From Archangium violaceum (lineage in GTDB: Bacteria > Myxococcota > Myxococcia > Myxococcales > Myxococcaceae): a stretch of 64,000 nucleotides of DNA. Of the stretch, positions 32,991-42,694 are shown piece after piece. Both the position numbers and the translations under genes were made by a program. Location of the stretch: the NCBI RefSeq assembly GCF_016887565.1, contig NZ_CP069396.1:62001-126000 (forward strand), read 5' to 3'. Position 1 is the stretch's first letter. Every line of letters begins with the position of its first letter. The notes below the pieces were generated by a model. The model searched no databases and was not told the origin of the DNA. It saw only the letters and a program-made list of their open reading frames with translations.

Positions 32991-35900
32991 TCAGTCGAGC
33001 AGCTGCATGAGGTCGGCCCGGGTGATGGCCGCGGCCCCGGAGGCGCCACCGAGCGCGGACTCGAAGAGCGCGCGCTTCTTCTCCTGCAGGGTGAGGATCT
33101 TCTCCTCCACCGTGCCCTGGGACACCAGCCGGTACACCATCACCGGCCGCTGCTGGCCGATGCGGTGCGCACGGTCCGCCGCCTGCGCCTCCACGGACGG
33201 ATTCCACCACGGGTCCACCAGGAAGACGTGATCCGCCGCCGTGAGGTTCAGTCCCGTGGCTCCCGCCTTGAGCGAAATCAACATCACCGGTGGGCCCTTC
33301 GGGTCCTGGAACGACTCGGCCACCGCGCCACGGTTGCTCGTGCCGCCGTCGAGCCGGATGAACCCGATGCCCGCCTCTTTCAGCTCCGGCTCGATGAGGT
33401 CCAACATGGACGTCCACTGCGAGAAGATGAGCGCCTTGTGCCCGTCCTCCACCGCCGTGCCGAGCGCTTCTATCAGCGCCTGCACCTTGGAGGACGTCTT
33501 CGCCTGCTGCCCCGGCACCAGCGCCGGGTGGCACGCCGCCTGTCTCAGCCGCAGCAGCGCCTCCAGCGCCTTGAGCACGCTGCCGCCCTCCTCGAGCTGC
33601 GACACCACCTCCTCGCGCGTCGCCGCGTACACCGCGTCATAGACGGCGCGCTCCCGCTCGTTGAGCGTGACGTGCCGCACCGACTCGGTGCGCGGCGGCA
33701 GCTCGGGCGCCACGTCCCGCTTGAGCCTGCGCAGCACGAAGGGACGGATGCGCGCGCGCAGCTGCTCGGCCGCTCCCTTCTGGTTGTCCGAGACGGGCCT
33801 CGACCACCGCTCCTCGAACTCCTTGCGCCCTCCGAGCAGTCCCCGGTTGGTGAAGTGCATCAGGCTCCAGAGCTCCTCGAGCCGGTTCTCGATGGGCGTG
33901 CCGCTCAGCGCCACCCGGAAGTTGGCGCGCAATCCGTACGCCGCTCGCGCCACCTGGCTGTCGGGGTTCTTGATGGCCTGGGCCTCGTCCAGCACCACCG
34001 TGTCCCACTCCTTCGCCCCGAGCACCTCCGCGTCCAGGCGCAGCAGCGCGTACGTGGTGAGTGTCACGTCGGCCGTCTCGTCCAGGGCCCGGCCGGGGCC
34101 GTGGTAGACGGACACCTTCAGCGAGGGACGGAAGCGCTTCACCTCCGCCTCCCAGTTGGGCAGCACGCTCGTGGGCGCCACCACCAGCGTCCCCGGCCCG
34201 AGCGTGCAGATGGTCTGCAGCGTCTTGCCCAGACCCATGTCGTCCGCGAGCACGCCGCCCAGGCCCGCCTGCCGCAGGAAGGTGAGCCAGCTGACGCCCT
34301 GCAGCTGGTAGGGGCGCAGCGTCGCGGTGAGGTCCTTCGGTGGCCGCACGTCCGGCAGCTTCTCGAAGCCCTGCACCAGCGGCGCCAGCCGCTCCAGCCC
34401 GGGCGGGGGAGGGTGCTCCAGCGCGTCGCACAGTCCGGTGAGCTGGGGGATGGCGTGGTTGGCCAGCCGCCCGTCCGCTCCGCGCGCGGCCAGCAGGTCC
34501 GCCACGCGCTGGCCGTGCGTCTTCAGCCACGCGGTGGGCAGCGGCGCCCAGCCTCCGCCCTCCAGTGGCACCAGGCCCAGTCCCTCTTCCCACGCGCGCA
34601 TCACCGCGCCCGCGTCCACCGAGCGCGGCGCGCCCGGTCCCGCTCCCTCCACCTGGAACTCGAACGAGAAGCCCACCTGGGGCACGCCGGAGGCCGTGGC
34701 GCCCGCGTCCACCGAGAGCGTGGGACGCAGCTGCACGTTGGGGCTCACCACGCGCGCCGCGTCCCCGGTGAGGCCGCCGCGCCAGCGCCGCAGCTTGTCG
34801 GCGAGCTGCACCGCCTCCTTGCCCTGCACCGTCACACGCCGGCCGGGCACCATGTTCAGCTCGTCGCGCAGCTGGTGGATGAGCTTCTGCTCGGCGGGCT
34901 CGTCGCGCACGGGCACCGCGCCCTTCAGGTACACCATGCGCCCGTTGTCGATGCGCACCGAGGGCGGCGAGCCGTACACCAGCGTGGGCAGCACCGACAG
35001 ACCCGAGTCCAGCTGGTCCAGCTCCAGGGAGATGCGCGGCACGAGCGTGCGGTCGATGGGCGGCAGCCGCCGGCTCTTCACGTCCACCGGCATGCGCCGC
35101 GCGAAGTCCGGCAGCACCTTCCCGGTGAGCTCTCCCATCTGGTCGGGAGCGAAGACGCGCTCCTGTGGCAGCTTCTCCAGCCGCGCGCCGGTGAGGGCCT
35201 GTTCGCCGAGCCGGCACAGCGAGCCTCCACACACCACCACCCCGGGGGTCACCACCTCGGTGACGCGCGGGTCCTTCTCCACCTTGAGCACCGTCTGCTC
35301 GCCACGGTCCTCCACGGTGACGCGCGGAAGGAGGGGCTCGCTCGAGACGGACACCAGGTTGCCGTCGAAGAGCACGGTGCGCGCGGGCTCCAGCGCGCGC
35401 AGGAGCGCGTCGAGCCGCTCGGGAGGGAGCGCGCCCCGCGTGGGCTTCATCAACAACTTGTCCACGATCAGGTCGCACGGCTCCACCTGGATGCGGGCCG
35501 CCTCCACGGGATTGGTGAGCACGGAGGCCAGGCTGCGCGCCAGCAGCCGCGCGGTGTTGTCCGGACGCACCAGCAGGCGTTCGAGCTGAAGCCCTCCGTC
35601 CACGCGCTTGAAGCGGTACACCATGCGCTCCGGCTTCGGCGCGGCACCACTGGGGCGCGGGACGGCCTGGGGCGCGGGGGCAGGGGAGGGGGCGCGCGGC
35701 GCGGGGGCTCGTGGTGCTGGGGCGCGCGGCGCGGCGGCGCGCTGGGTCACCGTCTGGTGGAGGATGATGGCCGCCGCCACCACGTGCTCGCAGGGGTCCA
35801 CCCGGCCCCGGCAGTCGCACTCCCAGATGTCGTCCTCCGGGTAGAGCACGGTGGTCAGGGGCGCCGGACGGCCCGTGGCACGCACTCGCAGCACGGCCTC

Positions 35901-36020
35901 TTCTTCACCGACGGACTGCACCGAGACGGCGCCCGCGCGGGCAAGGCCCATGCCGGCGGACCAGGTATCCGGGCGCGCTTCCCCCCGGACGGTTTCGAGC
36001 AGCTCCGCGGTCACAGACAT
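32991..36020 (-). CDS. SWI2/SNF2 helicase with SWIM zinc finger
   Basis: A 1009-residue SNF2-family DNA translocase. A SWIM zinc finger lies at about residues 65-82 ([18 protein letters not shown], the C-x-C-xn-C-x-H pattern). It is followed by a Pro/Ala-rich linker (about 95-125) and a long middle region of unknown fold. The ATPase core begins near 560: motif [12 protein letters not shown] near 595, motif II DEAQ near 679 and motif [16 protein letters not shown]. The second lobe has LIFSQWTSM near 867, then [12 protein letters not shown] and the closing DRAHRIGQQ. It should remodel protein-DNA complexes in transcription or repair. Single-gene unit, convergent with the NADAR gene. Confidence 0.92.
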   Translation of the reverse strand: MSVTAELLETVRGEARPDTWSAGMGLARAGAVSVQSVGEEEAVLRVRATGRPAPLTTVLYPEDDIWECDCRGRVDPCEHVVAAAIILHQTVTQRAAAPRAPAPRAPAPRAPSPAPAPQAVPRPSGAAPKPERMVYRFKRVDGGLQLERLLVRPDNTARLLARSLASVLTNPVEAARIQVEPCDLIVDKLLMKPTRGALPPERLDALLRALEPARTVLFDGNLVSVSSEPLLPRVTVEDRGEQTVLKVEKDPRVTEVVTPGVVVCGGSLCRLGEQALTGARLEKLPQERVFAPDQMGELTGKVLPDFARRMPVDVKSRRLPPIDRTLVPRISLELDQLDSGLSVLPTLVYGSPPSVRIDNGRMVYLKGAVPVRDEPAEQKLIHQLRDELNMVPGRRVTVQGKEAVQLADKLRRWRGGLTGDAARVVSPNVQLRPTLSVDAGATASGVPQVGFSFEFQVEGAGPGAPRSVDAGAVMRAWEEGLGLVPLEGGGWAPLPTAWLKTHGQRVADLLAARGADGRLANHAIPQLTGLCDALEHPPPPGLERLAPLVQGFEKLPDVRPPKDLTATLRPYQLQGVSWLTFLRQAGLGGVLADDMGLGKTLQTICTLGPGTLVVAPTSVLPNWEAEVKRFRPSLKVSVYHGPGRALDETADVTLTTYALLRLDAEVLGAKEWDTVVLDEAQAIKNPDSQVARAAYGLRANFRVALSGTPIENRLEELWSLMHFTNRGLLGGRKEFEERWSRPVSDNQKGAAEQLRARIRPFVLRRLKRDVAPELPPRTESVRHVTLNERERAVYDAVYAATREEVVSQLEEGGSVLKALEALLRLRQAACHPALVPGQQAKTSSKVQALIEALGTAVEDGHKALIFSQWTSMLDLIEPELKEAGIGFIRLDGGTSNRGAVAESFQDPKGPPVMLISLKAGATGLNLTAADHVFLVDPWWNPSVEAQAADRAHRIGQQRPVMVYRLVSQGTVEEKILTLQEKKRALFESALGGASGAAAITRADLMQLLD

Positions 36021-36096
36021 GAGGACCGTCTACCTATCCCCGTGGCGGTCCCCGCGCAAAAAAGGGACCCGGCCGGCAAGGGCCCGCGCCTGGGGG

Positions 36097-37098
36097 TCAT
36101 CGCCCCGGGTTCCGAGGGGCATCGAGCAACACGGCGAGGCCGTCGAGCATCCGCCGCATGCCGAACTCGAAGAGCGTGTCGACATCGGACTTCATGTCGG
36201 GCTCCGCGCTGAGACGGGCGAGCATCGGGTAGCGTCCCGACGCGAGGATTTCCGCCATCATCGCGTCCAGGGATTGAATCCATTCATCGCTGGTCAGGCC
36301 GGTCTCGGCTTGTGCCTCGGCCTCCGCTTCCAGCTCGATGGCGACTCCTCGCACGTAGCCGAGCACCATGATGTGCACGAGCAGCATCGTGTTCAGGTCG
36401 AGACCGAGGCCATCCACCGCGCGCAGCGCCCATTCCGTGTGGGCCATGCCACTCGGGATGAGCTGCGGCCGGGTGATGGAGAGCGCCCGCGCGAGCCACG
36501 GGTGCCGGTTGTAGAGCGACCATTGCAGCCGCATCACCAGCTCCAGCTGCGCCCGCCAGCCCGGCGGAGGCTCCCGGGGGAGCTCGGCTTCGGCGAACAC
36601 GGCGTCCGCCATCAGGAGGACCAGCTCGTCCTTGCCGGGCACGTGGCGGTACAGCGACATGGTGGGGACGCCGAGCCTGGCGGCGACACTGCGCATGGAC
36701 AACGCCGCGAGCCCCTGGGCATCGGCGATGCCGAGTGCGGCGCGCACGATGCGCTCGCGCGTCAGCTCCTGCGTGGAGTCCGGGTCCGCGCGGCGCCGGG
36801 AGGGACGCGGTGAGGGCTCGGCTGGAGGCGCGGATGGGGGCTCGGATGGGGCGACCACGGTGCCGACACGGGGGACGGCTCGAACCAGGCCCTCCTGGCG
36901 CAGCGTGGCCAACGCCTTGGTCGCGGTCGCGAGCGCCACGCCCCATTCCTTCGCGAGCTGCCGGTTCGAGGGCACCCGGTCTCCGGCGCGCAGCTCGCCG
37001 GCCGCGATGCGGCGCCGGAGCTCGGTGACGATTCGGACGTAGGGCGGGTCGGGTCGTTCCTCGGCTCGGTTCACCAGCACCTCCTTCATCCACGCCAT
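36097..37098 (-). CDS. GntR-TetR fusion transcriptional regulator
   Basis: A 333-residue regulator with two DNA-binding domains. Residues about 18-85 are a GntR-type winged helix (PYVRIVTELRRRIAAGELRAGDRVPSNRQLAKEWGVALATATKALATL). After a Pro/Ser-rich linker, residues 113-160 are a TetR N-domain (RERIVRAALGIADAQGLAALSMRSVAARLGVPTMSLYRHVPGKDELV). The rest is a TetR ligand-binding domain of the TetR_C_1 type. Translation may start at 37098 or at the Met at 37089. It is divergent from a flavin monooxygenase gene and two kinds of palindrome lie in between, so it is expected to control both. Confidence 0.88.
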   Translation of the reverse strand: MAWMKEVLVNRAEERPDPPYVRIVTELRRRIAAGELRAGDRVPSNRQLAKEWGVALATATKALATLRQEGLVRAVPRVGTVVAPSEPPSAPPAEPSPRPSRRRADPDSTQELTRERIVRAALGIADAQGLAALSMRSVAARLGVPTMSLYRHVPGKDELVLLMADAVFAEAELPREPPPGWRAQLELVMRLQWSLYNRHPWLARALSITRPQLIPSGMAHTEWALRAVDGLGLDLNTMLLVHIMVLGYVRGVAIELEAEAEAQAETGLTSDEWIQSLDAMMAEILASGRYPMLARLSAEPDMKSDVDTLFEFGMRRMLDGLAVLLDAPRNPGR

Positions 37099-37099
37099 T

Positions 37100-37156
37100 C
37101 TGTACTAGTACAGCGGCCATCTCCAGGGCACAGGAGCCTCCGGTGTCCTAGTACAG
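37100..37156. promoter_or_regulatory. two CTGTACTAGTACAG-type operators
   Basis: CTGTACTAGTACAG at 37100-37113 is a perfect 14-bp palindrome immediately upstream of the regulator start. At 37143-37156 the sequence GTGTCCTAGTACAG matches 12 of 14 positions. Centres are 43 bp apart, about four helical turns. Probably self-regulation by the fusion regulator. Confidence 0.7.
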
Positions 37157-37230
37157 CTTGCGCTGAAATACCCAGATGCAACCTACGGATTGCACTGGAG
37201 TTGGTGGGCCTTTAGATTGAGTAGCGTCGG

Positions 37231-37269
37231 TGCGTACGGTGTACGCATTGATTGCGTACGGTGTACCCA
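37231..37269. promoter_or_regulatory. two TGCGTAC-N3-GTACGCA operators
   Basis: A perfect palindrome TGCGTAC-GGT-GTACGCA lies at 37231-37247 and a second copy at 37253-37269 keeps the left arm and 5 of 7 bases of the right arm. Spacing is 22 bp, two turns. They are just upstream of the monooxygenase ribosome site and differ from the other palindrome class nearer the regulator. Confidence 0.7.
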
Positions 37270-37297
37270 CCACCCCGACCCACCCAGGAGATCCCCG

Positions 37298-38425
37298 ATG
37301 AAGAACCAGAACATCCTCATTTCCGGAGCGAGCATCGCCGGGCCCACGCTGGCGTACTGGCTGAACCGCCACGGCTTCCATCCCACCGTGGTGGAGCGGG
37401 CGCCGGCACCGCGCGAAGGTGGTCAGGCGATCGACGTCCGAGGGGTGGCGCTCACCGTCACCGAACGGATGGGGCTGCTGAGCGAGGTCCGGGGGGCGCA
37501 CACCCGGATGCGGGGAATGTCATTCGTCGACGGCGAGGGCAATCAACTGATGTCCACCACCGAGGAGACCCTGACGGGTGGGGCCATCGACAGCGACGAC
37601 GTCGAGCTCATGCGCGACGACCTGACGCGCATCCTCCACGAGGCGACCCGGCATGACGTCGAATACCGCTTCGGCGACTCCATCACCTCCCTCACCCAGG
37701 ACGAAGAGGGGGTCCAGGTCACCTTCGCGCGTGGCCAGACCCGGACCTTCGACCTGGTGATCGGCGCCGACGGGCTGCACTCCAACGTGCGCGCGTTGGC
37801 CTTTGGCGAGGAGTCCCGATACATCCGGCACCTGGGCATCTACCTGGCGATCTTCAGCACCGCCAACCACCTGGGCCTGGACCACTGGCAGGTGTTCCAC
37901 CAGACACCGGGGAAGATGGCCGGCGTCTACAGCGCACGGCGCAACACCGAGGCGAGGGCCATGCTCGGCTTCGAATCGCCGCCGCTGGATTTCGACCGCC
38001 ACGACATCCGCCAGCAGAAGCAGCTCGTGGCCGACCGCTTCGCGGACATGGGCTGGGAGACGCCCCGGCTGCTGAAGGCCATGTGGGAGGCGTCCGACTT
38101 CTACTTCGACTCGATGAGCCAGATTCACATGGACCGTTGGTGGAACGGGCGGACGGCGCTGCTCGGGGACGCCGGCTACTGCGGCTCGCCCATGTCGGGC
38201 CAGGGAACGAGCATGGCGATGGTGGGCGCCTACGTGCTGGCCGGAGAGCTCGCCGCGGCGGCTGGCGAGCACCGCACCGCGTTCGCCCAGTACGAACAGC
38301 GAATGCGCGGATACGTCGAACACAACCAGAAGCTCGCGACGGAGAACCGGGGGCAGCGGCCGTCCACGGAGGTGCTGCAGCGCGCGGCCAACGCCATCAC
38401 TCTCGAGACGTATCCGTCCTGCTGA
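37298..38425 (+). CDS. FAD-dependent monooxygenase
   Basis: A 375-residue class A flavin monooxygenase. The N-terminal dinucleotide motif is ILISGASIAGPTLAYWL (G-x-S-x-x-G form), the second FAD motif is the VIGADGLHSNVR segment (D-G near 155) and the third is TALLGDAGYCGSPMSGQGTSMAM (near 290). This is the layout of PHBH-like aromatic hydroxylases and Tet(X)-like drug-modifying enzymes. The substrate is unknown. The ATG at 37298 follows CCAGGAGAT. Regulation by the divergent GntR-TetR protein is strongly suggested by the palindromes between them, which fits an inducible xenobiotic response. Confidence 0.9.
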   Translation: MKNQNILISGASIAGPTLAYWLNRHGFHPTVVERAPAPREGGQAIDVRGVALTVTERMGLLSEVRGAHTRMRGMSFVDGEGNQLMSTTEETLTGGAIDSDDVELMRDDLTRILHEATRHDVEYRFGDSITSLTQDEEGVQVTFARGQTRTFDLVIGADGLHSNVRALAFGEESRYIRHLGIYLAIFSTANHLGLDHWQVFHQTPGKMAGVYSARRNTEARAMLGFESPPLDFDRHDIRQQKQLVADRFADMGWETPRLLKAMWEASDFYFDSMSQIHMDRWWNGRTALLGDAGYCGSPMSGQGTSMAMVGAYVLAGELAAAAGEHRTAFAQYEQRMRGYVEHNQKLATENRGQRPSTEVLQRAANAITLETYPSC

Positions 38426-39179
38426 GGCGGGAGACCGTGTCCTCCTCCACTCGCGCGTAGTGCCGCGCGGCGAACAGCAACGCGAGTGCGCTCGCGACAT
38501 GCCAGGCCGCGTGTCCCTGGAGCCAGTGATTGTCCGGGTCGCACCAGCGCCGCGACACATCCGCCACCGAGCACGCGGCCGCCACGGCCATCAGCCCCAC
38601 CGCCCACCAGAAGTCCCGGTGACTCGACCGCGGACCCGCGCGCCGGGAGAGGACGAGCTCCGTCCCCACGATGAGCAGCACCGCGGCCAGCACGATGAAC
38701 TGATACGGCAGCCCGGTGGCCCTGAGCACCAGCAGGAGCAGGAGGCTGCCCACCGTCAGGCCCGCGTGCAGGGGCACCACGCGCGAGGGGGGAATCCACT
38801 CCAGCCGGTGCAGATTCAGCGTGAGCAGCAGGAAGACGAGCACGTACATGCCCACGAAATCCAGAATCTGCGTGCCGAAGTTGTTCGTCGCGTGGAAGGC
38901 GAAGGAGAGCACGCCCACGAGCAGCGTCGTCCACGCGAAGCGCCACTGCGCGAGGTTGCGCGTGGTGGACCACCGCCAGAGACACCCCAGCGCCACCGCG
39001 AGGTAGGCCACGTTGGACCAGGCATTGGCGGGCTCGTTCACCCAGGCGCAGAGCGTGGCCTCGCACCACTTCACGTTGGGTGCTCCCCAGGTGGTGCGCA
39101 GGTCCCACCAGGGGCAGCCCGGAGAGAACAACCGCTCGGGAGCCGCCAGGCCGTTCATCCCCTCGACTCTACCGTTCAT
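38397..39179 (-). CDS. ceramidase-family membrane protein
   Basis: A 260-residue membrane protein of the alkaline ceramidase/CREST type. Signature parts are WCEATLCAWVNEPANAWSN, LVGVLSFAFHATNNFGTQILD (Ser, His and Asp for zinc) and the C-terminal GHAAWHVASA with the last two His ligands. About seven membrane segments. It would cleave the amide bond of a ceramide or related lipid; myxobacteria do make sphingolipids. The 3' end overlaps the convergent monooxygenase gene by 29 bp. A second in-frame Met (39158) may be the real start because GAGGGG precedes it. Confidence 0.85.
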   Translation of the reverse strand: MNGRVEGMNGLAAPERLFSPGCPWWDLRTTWGAPNVKWCEATLCAWVNEPANAWSNVAYLAVALGCLWRWSTTRNLAQWRFAWTTLLVGVLSFAFHATNNFGTQILDFVGMYVLVFLLLTLNLHRLEWIPPSRVVPLHAGLTVGSLLLLLVLRATGLPYQFIVLAAVLLIVGTELVLSRRAGPRSSHRDFWWAVGLMAVAAACSVADVSRRWCDPDNHWLQGHAAWHVASALALLFAARHYARVEEDTVSRLSRTDTSRE

Positions 39180-39225
39180 CCCCGGCGGTGGTCGCGCCGG
39201 TACGCTCTCCTGAGAACTGTATGAG

Positions 39226-39310
39226 GTGTTTGATACCTACTCGGCTTCTTCCTGGCCGCTGCATCAGGCGCCACGCTCGCCTTCTCCGCACCTGTTTGGG
39301 GGAGCGGCCT
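39226..39310 (-). pseudogene. IS91-like transposase fragment, copy 1
   Basis: On the minus strand the stretch reads LPQTGAEKASVAPDAAARKK, the same segment as LPQTGADEASVAASTEPMKE in the longer remnant at 41205-41478. The underlying DNA, CGCCACGCTCGCC followed by TCCGCACCTGTTTGGGGGAGC, is shared. Coding on either side has decayed. The rest of the 404-bp gap 39180-39583 shows no gene. Confidence 0.5.
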
Positions 39311-39583
39311 CTGACGTGGCCGGCGTGGCCTTGTCGCTGGTAGTGGCCGTCTGCCTCTTCCTGTTCGCCACCCTGAGAGCTGGCAAGCCTCTGTCCCTGT
39401 CGGTGGTGCTGGGCCACTGCTCACTGCCGCCGGCGCCTCGGGGTTGTGGACGTGGGGCCGGATGGTGAAGGCTGCGCTGGTGCAGGTGCCCGCCTCCAGC
39501 TTGACTGCTGCCCCTCCTGAAACACCAAGGGCCCGGCCTCCATTTTGGAGCCGGGCCCTTTTGCTGCTAGCTACTGTGGGGCT

Positions 39584-40738
39584 ATGAAGGAACTGTTCCC
39601 CGGCTACTATCGTCCGACCCAGGAAGAGTTCGACGACCTCTGGAAGAGGGCCACGTTCGTCTTCGACACGAACGTCCTGCTCCACGTCCACCGGAGGAAC
39701 AAGAAGACCCGGAGGGCCATCCTCGACACGTTCAAGAAGCTGCGGGAGCGGCTCTGGCTTCCGTATGAGATCGCCGCCGAGTACCAGCGCAACAAGCTCA
39801 AGGTGGCACACAGTCTCGTAGACAACTGCACGCCGTTCCTCGAGGGGCTGACGAAGCTCAAGGAGCAGTTGAAGTCGCGCGACCTGCGCGAGCACCCGTT
39901 TCTCGACGCCGAGGCTCTGACGACGGGGCTCGACCAGCTTGCCGAGCAAGTCACGAAGGCCCGGGACAGCAGCCGCAGTGTCTCGCTCGATGACGAGGAG
40001 AGCATCGAGCTCGCATCCCTCCTTCGTGGGCGGATTGGCGAGCCGTACTCTGGGGACGTGCGCAGCAGCAAGCTCAAGGAGGCGAAGGGCCGCGCCGAGA
40101 AAAAGACACCTCCTGGCTACAAGGATTTCGAGAGCAAGAAGGACGATGACCTCGCCGGAGGTGACGCGCTCATCTGGTTCAAGCTATTGGACCGCGCGAA
40201 GGAGACGCAGTGCCCCATCATCCTGGTTACCGACGACCAGAAGGAAGATTGGTGGTTGTCCTTCCAGGGGCGCACACATGGCCCTCGCCCCGAACTCGGG
40301 CAGGAGATGTGGAGCGAGGCCCAGCAACGCTTCTACATGTACACGTTGTCGAACTTCCTTGAACTCGCCGGTAAATACCTTGGCCAGCCTGTTCCAGCGG
40401 AGGTGGTCAAGGATATCAAGGAGCACGAGCAGGAACAGCGAGTCCTTGCTCGTGAGCGTGTTGAAGAGATTGCTCGACTTGGCAGCCAGCGTGCAGAGAT
40501 TCAGTCTTTTATAGAAGACCATGAAAAAGAAAAGGAGGACCTCGTTAAGCAGATTGCGGTTCTGGAAGGCGCTCCTCGTTCGCCGAGTTTGACCAAGGAG
40601 ATGAAACGCATGGGGCGACTCCAGGAAAGCAGAGAGCGCCTCGCTTTTATTGTCAACGCAATTGACAACGCCATGAACGTGGATGCTGCAATAGAGGACA
40701 AGATACTCGCCCTATTCGACGAGTCTTCTGATGGGTAG
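39584..40738 (+). CDS. PIN-like nuclease domain protein (PIN_8 type)
   Basis: A 384-residue protein. The N-terminal 260 residues form a PIN-like domain: FVFDTNVLLHVHRR (Asp28), LPYEIAAEYQRNK (Glu), GGDALIWFKLLDRA (Asp) and IILVTDDQKEDWW (Asp) supply the acidic cluster of a metal-dependent RNase or DNase. This matches the PIN_8 family seen in accessory islands. Residues 280-370 are strongly charged and helical, probably a coiled coil. GC content drops toward the 3' end. No antitoxin is adjacent; it lies between two IS91-like remnants and upstream of the retron, so a defence or toxin role is plausible but unproven. Confidence 0.75.
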   Translation: MKELFPGYYRPTQEEFDDLWKRATFVFDTNVLLHVHRRNKKTRRAILDTFKKLRERLWLPYEIAAEYQRNKLKVAHSLVDNCTPFLEGLTKLKEQLKSRDLREHPFLDAEALTTGLDQLAEQVTKARDSSRSVSLDDEESIELASLLRGRIGEPYSGDVRSSKLKEAKGRAEKKTPPGYKDFESKKDDDLAGGDALIWFKLLDRAKETQCPIILVTDDQKEDWWLSFQGRTHGPRPELGQEMWSEAQQRFYMYTLSNFLELAGKYLGQPVPAEVVKDIKEHEQEQRVLARERVEEIARLGSQRAEIQSFIEDHEKEKEDLVKQIAVLEGAPRSPSLTKEMKRMGRLQESRERLAFIVNAIDNAMNVDAAIEDKILALFDESSDG

Positions 40739-41204
40739 GTGAGCTGGGAGCGCGTTATCGCGAGGCGGTCATGGATTGATATTTGGGCGGCGTTCGGCTC
40801 AGCCCTCCCGTGCTTCGTCAGGCCCTTGGGGCTGCCGTCACCCACGCTGTGCCTGCTGCAACTACTCTTCATTCTGGTCCGACGCGCCGTCAGGGTCGCC
40901 CGCTCTTCGAGTCATGTGTAAGGCGAAGTAGGAACCGTGCCGAGTCCGTTCGCGAACCCAGGAACCGTCCGCTTGGTGCGCGCTCCAAGTCTCTGGAATG
41001 TCAGGCGCATAAGAGAAAAGAGGGCAGGGGGTTGGAGCAGTGAGGTAGGGGAGGGCTGCTGACGGGAGCCCAAGAGAAGTGCGCCATTCTGGTGCACTCA
41101 GCGTGCAGCCCGCTTGGGGCACACATGGGCCCTGGCCATGCTGCCAGCAGGGGCTGCTCAGGGGCGCAGGGGGCCTGGGCCTGTGGGCTGTGGTGGCGTA
41201 AGCC
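40739..41204. other. gene-free stretch
   Basis: 466 bp between the PIN-like gene and the transposase remnant. No convincing reading frame, tRNA or hairpin is seen; composition is mixed, as in decayed mobile DNA. Confidence 0.5.
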
Positions 41205-41478
41205 TCAACACCACGCGGCCTTATGTGGCGCTTGAGCCGGGGCCAGGCTCGCACCTGCAGTGGGCAATCCCAGGTGCTCGAAAATCGCTCGCACTCCTCG
41301 CGCTCCCTTCACTGCCCGCCAGAACCCGCCGCCTGCCTCCACACCTCACGCAGACCAACACGTCGAAATCGAACGTCCTCCTCAGCAGCTCCGCGAAAGC
41401 CACTCGCGGCCGCCTCTCCTTCATCGGCTCCGTGCTGGCCGCCACGCTCGCCTCATCCGCACCTGTTTGGGGGAGCAT
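41205..41478 (-). pseudogene. IS91-like transposase C-terminal remnant, copy 2
   Basis: The minus strand encodes ERRPRVAFAELLRRTFDFDVLVCVRCGGRRRVLAG, broken up here as RVAFAELLRRTF and VLVCVRCGG. This is the well-known C-terminal zinc-ribbon-like end of IS91-family transposases. After a frameshift it continues VRAIFEHLGLPTAG and APAQAPHK to a TGA at 41205-41207, again typical. Upstream catalytic regions are gone. Its right edge shares DNA with the fragment at 39226-39310, giving direct repeats around the PIN-like gene. Confidence 0.7.
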
Positions 41479-41527
41479 GTGATCGGAACAAGACCCCGGG
41501 CACTGGTCGGGCCCGGGAGCGTGGAGA

Positions 41528-42694
41528 TCACGAACTGGAGGCGAGCGGGGGCCAGTCTATCGCCGCTAGTCGATTCAAGACTTCCTCGCCGAAGGACTTC
41601 TCGATGTGCAAAGCATAGAAAGCAAGTCCTTCGATATGTCGCTTCATGGAAAAGAGCGATTTGAACCCTTGTTTCTGGGCATGATTCGCGACCCCATACT
41701 TGTTCAAATAATACAAGTGTTGGCGAAGGCGCTCCTTGAACTCCTTTGGCAGCCTAGGCGAGTCCCCATCCACGACCAGCCCCAATACAATCTTGCGAGC
41801 ACCGGGAGGGGAAACCACCGCCTTGTTGCGGTTGGGATCAAAGCCCCGCCGAGAGAGCTCTCGATACACTTCGCCGATGATGCTCGCCGCGATCTTGCGG
41901 GAAAAATCATCGCGGGCCGTAGAGAAGACGAGGTCGTCGGAGTAGCGTGAATAGCTCATGCCCTCTCGCGCCGCGAGCCGACGGAGTTTCTCATCGAGGT
42001 CAACCACGGCCAGATTCGATAGGATCGGACTTGTCGGTGCCCCCTGGGGTAGATGACCCATCAGTACTCTGCGATAGGTGTTGATGGAGTATCTGCCCTT
42101 TCCAATGTAGCGGCCATGTCCATGGCTTCGCCAGTTCCGTGCTTTATATCGTTCCAATCCAGAACTGGAGCGCCGTGTGCATAGACGTGAGAGCTCGAAA
42201 GCCACGAGCGGACCATAGCCAATGGAATGAAATACGTTGTAGACCTGTATCTCGGAGATGGACTCGAAAAACGACTGGATGTCGAGCTTGATCATCCAGC
42301 GAGCGCCACAATGGATACGGGCGCAGTCCCGTGTCGAGCTTCCGGGCGCATATGCGAAGCTCGCGGGATGCTGCTTGGTCCTCACGAGGATGTTCGAGTG
42401 GATCCACTGCTGAACCCACAGGAGGGGGGCGGCTGGGATGCAGATCTCCCTGTACCCGGTGCTCTGCTTCCTTAGATTGAATACCCGGTATGCATCAATA
42501 CGCCGGGAGACCACGTCGCGGAGGTACTCGAAGCTAACTTCGGTTCGCGCGGCTAGGTGGTTCAACGTGAGAATGGCTGGGTAGTTCTTGTTTTGCAGCG
42601 AATGCGCTTGGGCAAGGGCGGTATCGATCAGGGCGGGGGAAACACCCTTCGCAAGACCCTGACGACGGTAAACGTGAGGGGGCCAGGGACTCAT
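41528..42694 (-). CDS. retron-type reverse transcriptase
   Basis: A 388-residue RNA-directed DNA polymerase. Motifs visible: the N-terminal AARTEVSFEYLRDVVSRR and YRVFNLRKQSTGYREICIP typical of retron RTs; IKLDIQSFFESI (first catalytic Asp, near 136); LPQGAPTSPILSNL (near 217); and YSDDLVFS (the Y-x-D-D box, near 251). The segment KIVLGLVVDGD occupies the position of the retron 'VTGLVVN' region Y. It would copy part of the adjacent ncRNA into msDNA. The ATG at 42694 is weakly served by a ribosome site, and the first codons overlap the a2 repeat of the ncRNA. The effector gene lies upstream on the same strand. Confidence 0.9.
   Translation of the reverse strand: MSPWPPHVYRRQGLAKGVSPALIDTALAQAHSLQNKNYPAILTLNHLAARTEVSFEYLRDVVSRRIDAYRVFNLRKQSTGYREICIPAAPLLWVQQWIHSNILVRTKQHPASFAYAPGSSTRDCARIHCGARWMIKLDIQSFFESISEIQVYNVFHSIGYGPLVAFELSRLCTRRSSSGLERYKARNWRSHGHGRYIGKGRYSINTYRRVLMGHLPQGAPTSPILSNLAVVDLDEKLRRLAAREGMSYSRYSDDLVFSTARDDFSRKIAASIIGEVYRELSRRGFDPNRNKAVVSPPGARKIVLGLVVDGDSPRLPKEFKERLRQHLYYLNKYGVANHAQKQGFKSLFSMKRHIEGLAFYALHIEKSFGEEVLNRLAAIDWPPLASSS

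Noticed and set aside
32976-36212. A 1078-codon open frame on the plus strand opposite the SNF2 helicase gene
   Set aside because: It has no domain, is Arg/His/Pro/Gly-rich and mirrors the third-position GC of the helicase; a composition artefact.
39226-39310. Second retron or group II intron fragment
   Set aside because: The reading matches the IS91-like transposase tail, with no RT or intron domain.
40739-41100. Possible antitoxin gene for the PIN-like protein
   Set aside because: The 60- and 86-codon plus-strand frames here have no ribosome site, helix-turn-helix or antitoxin motif.
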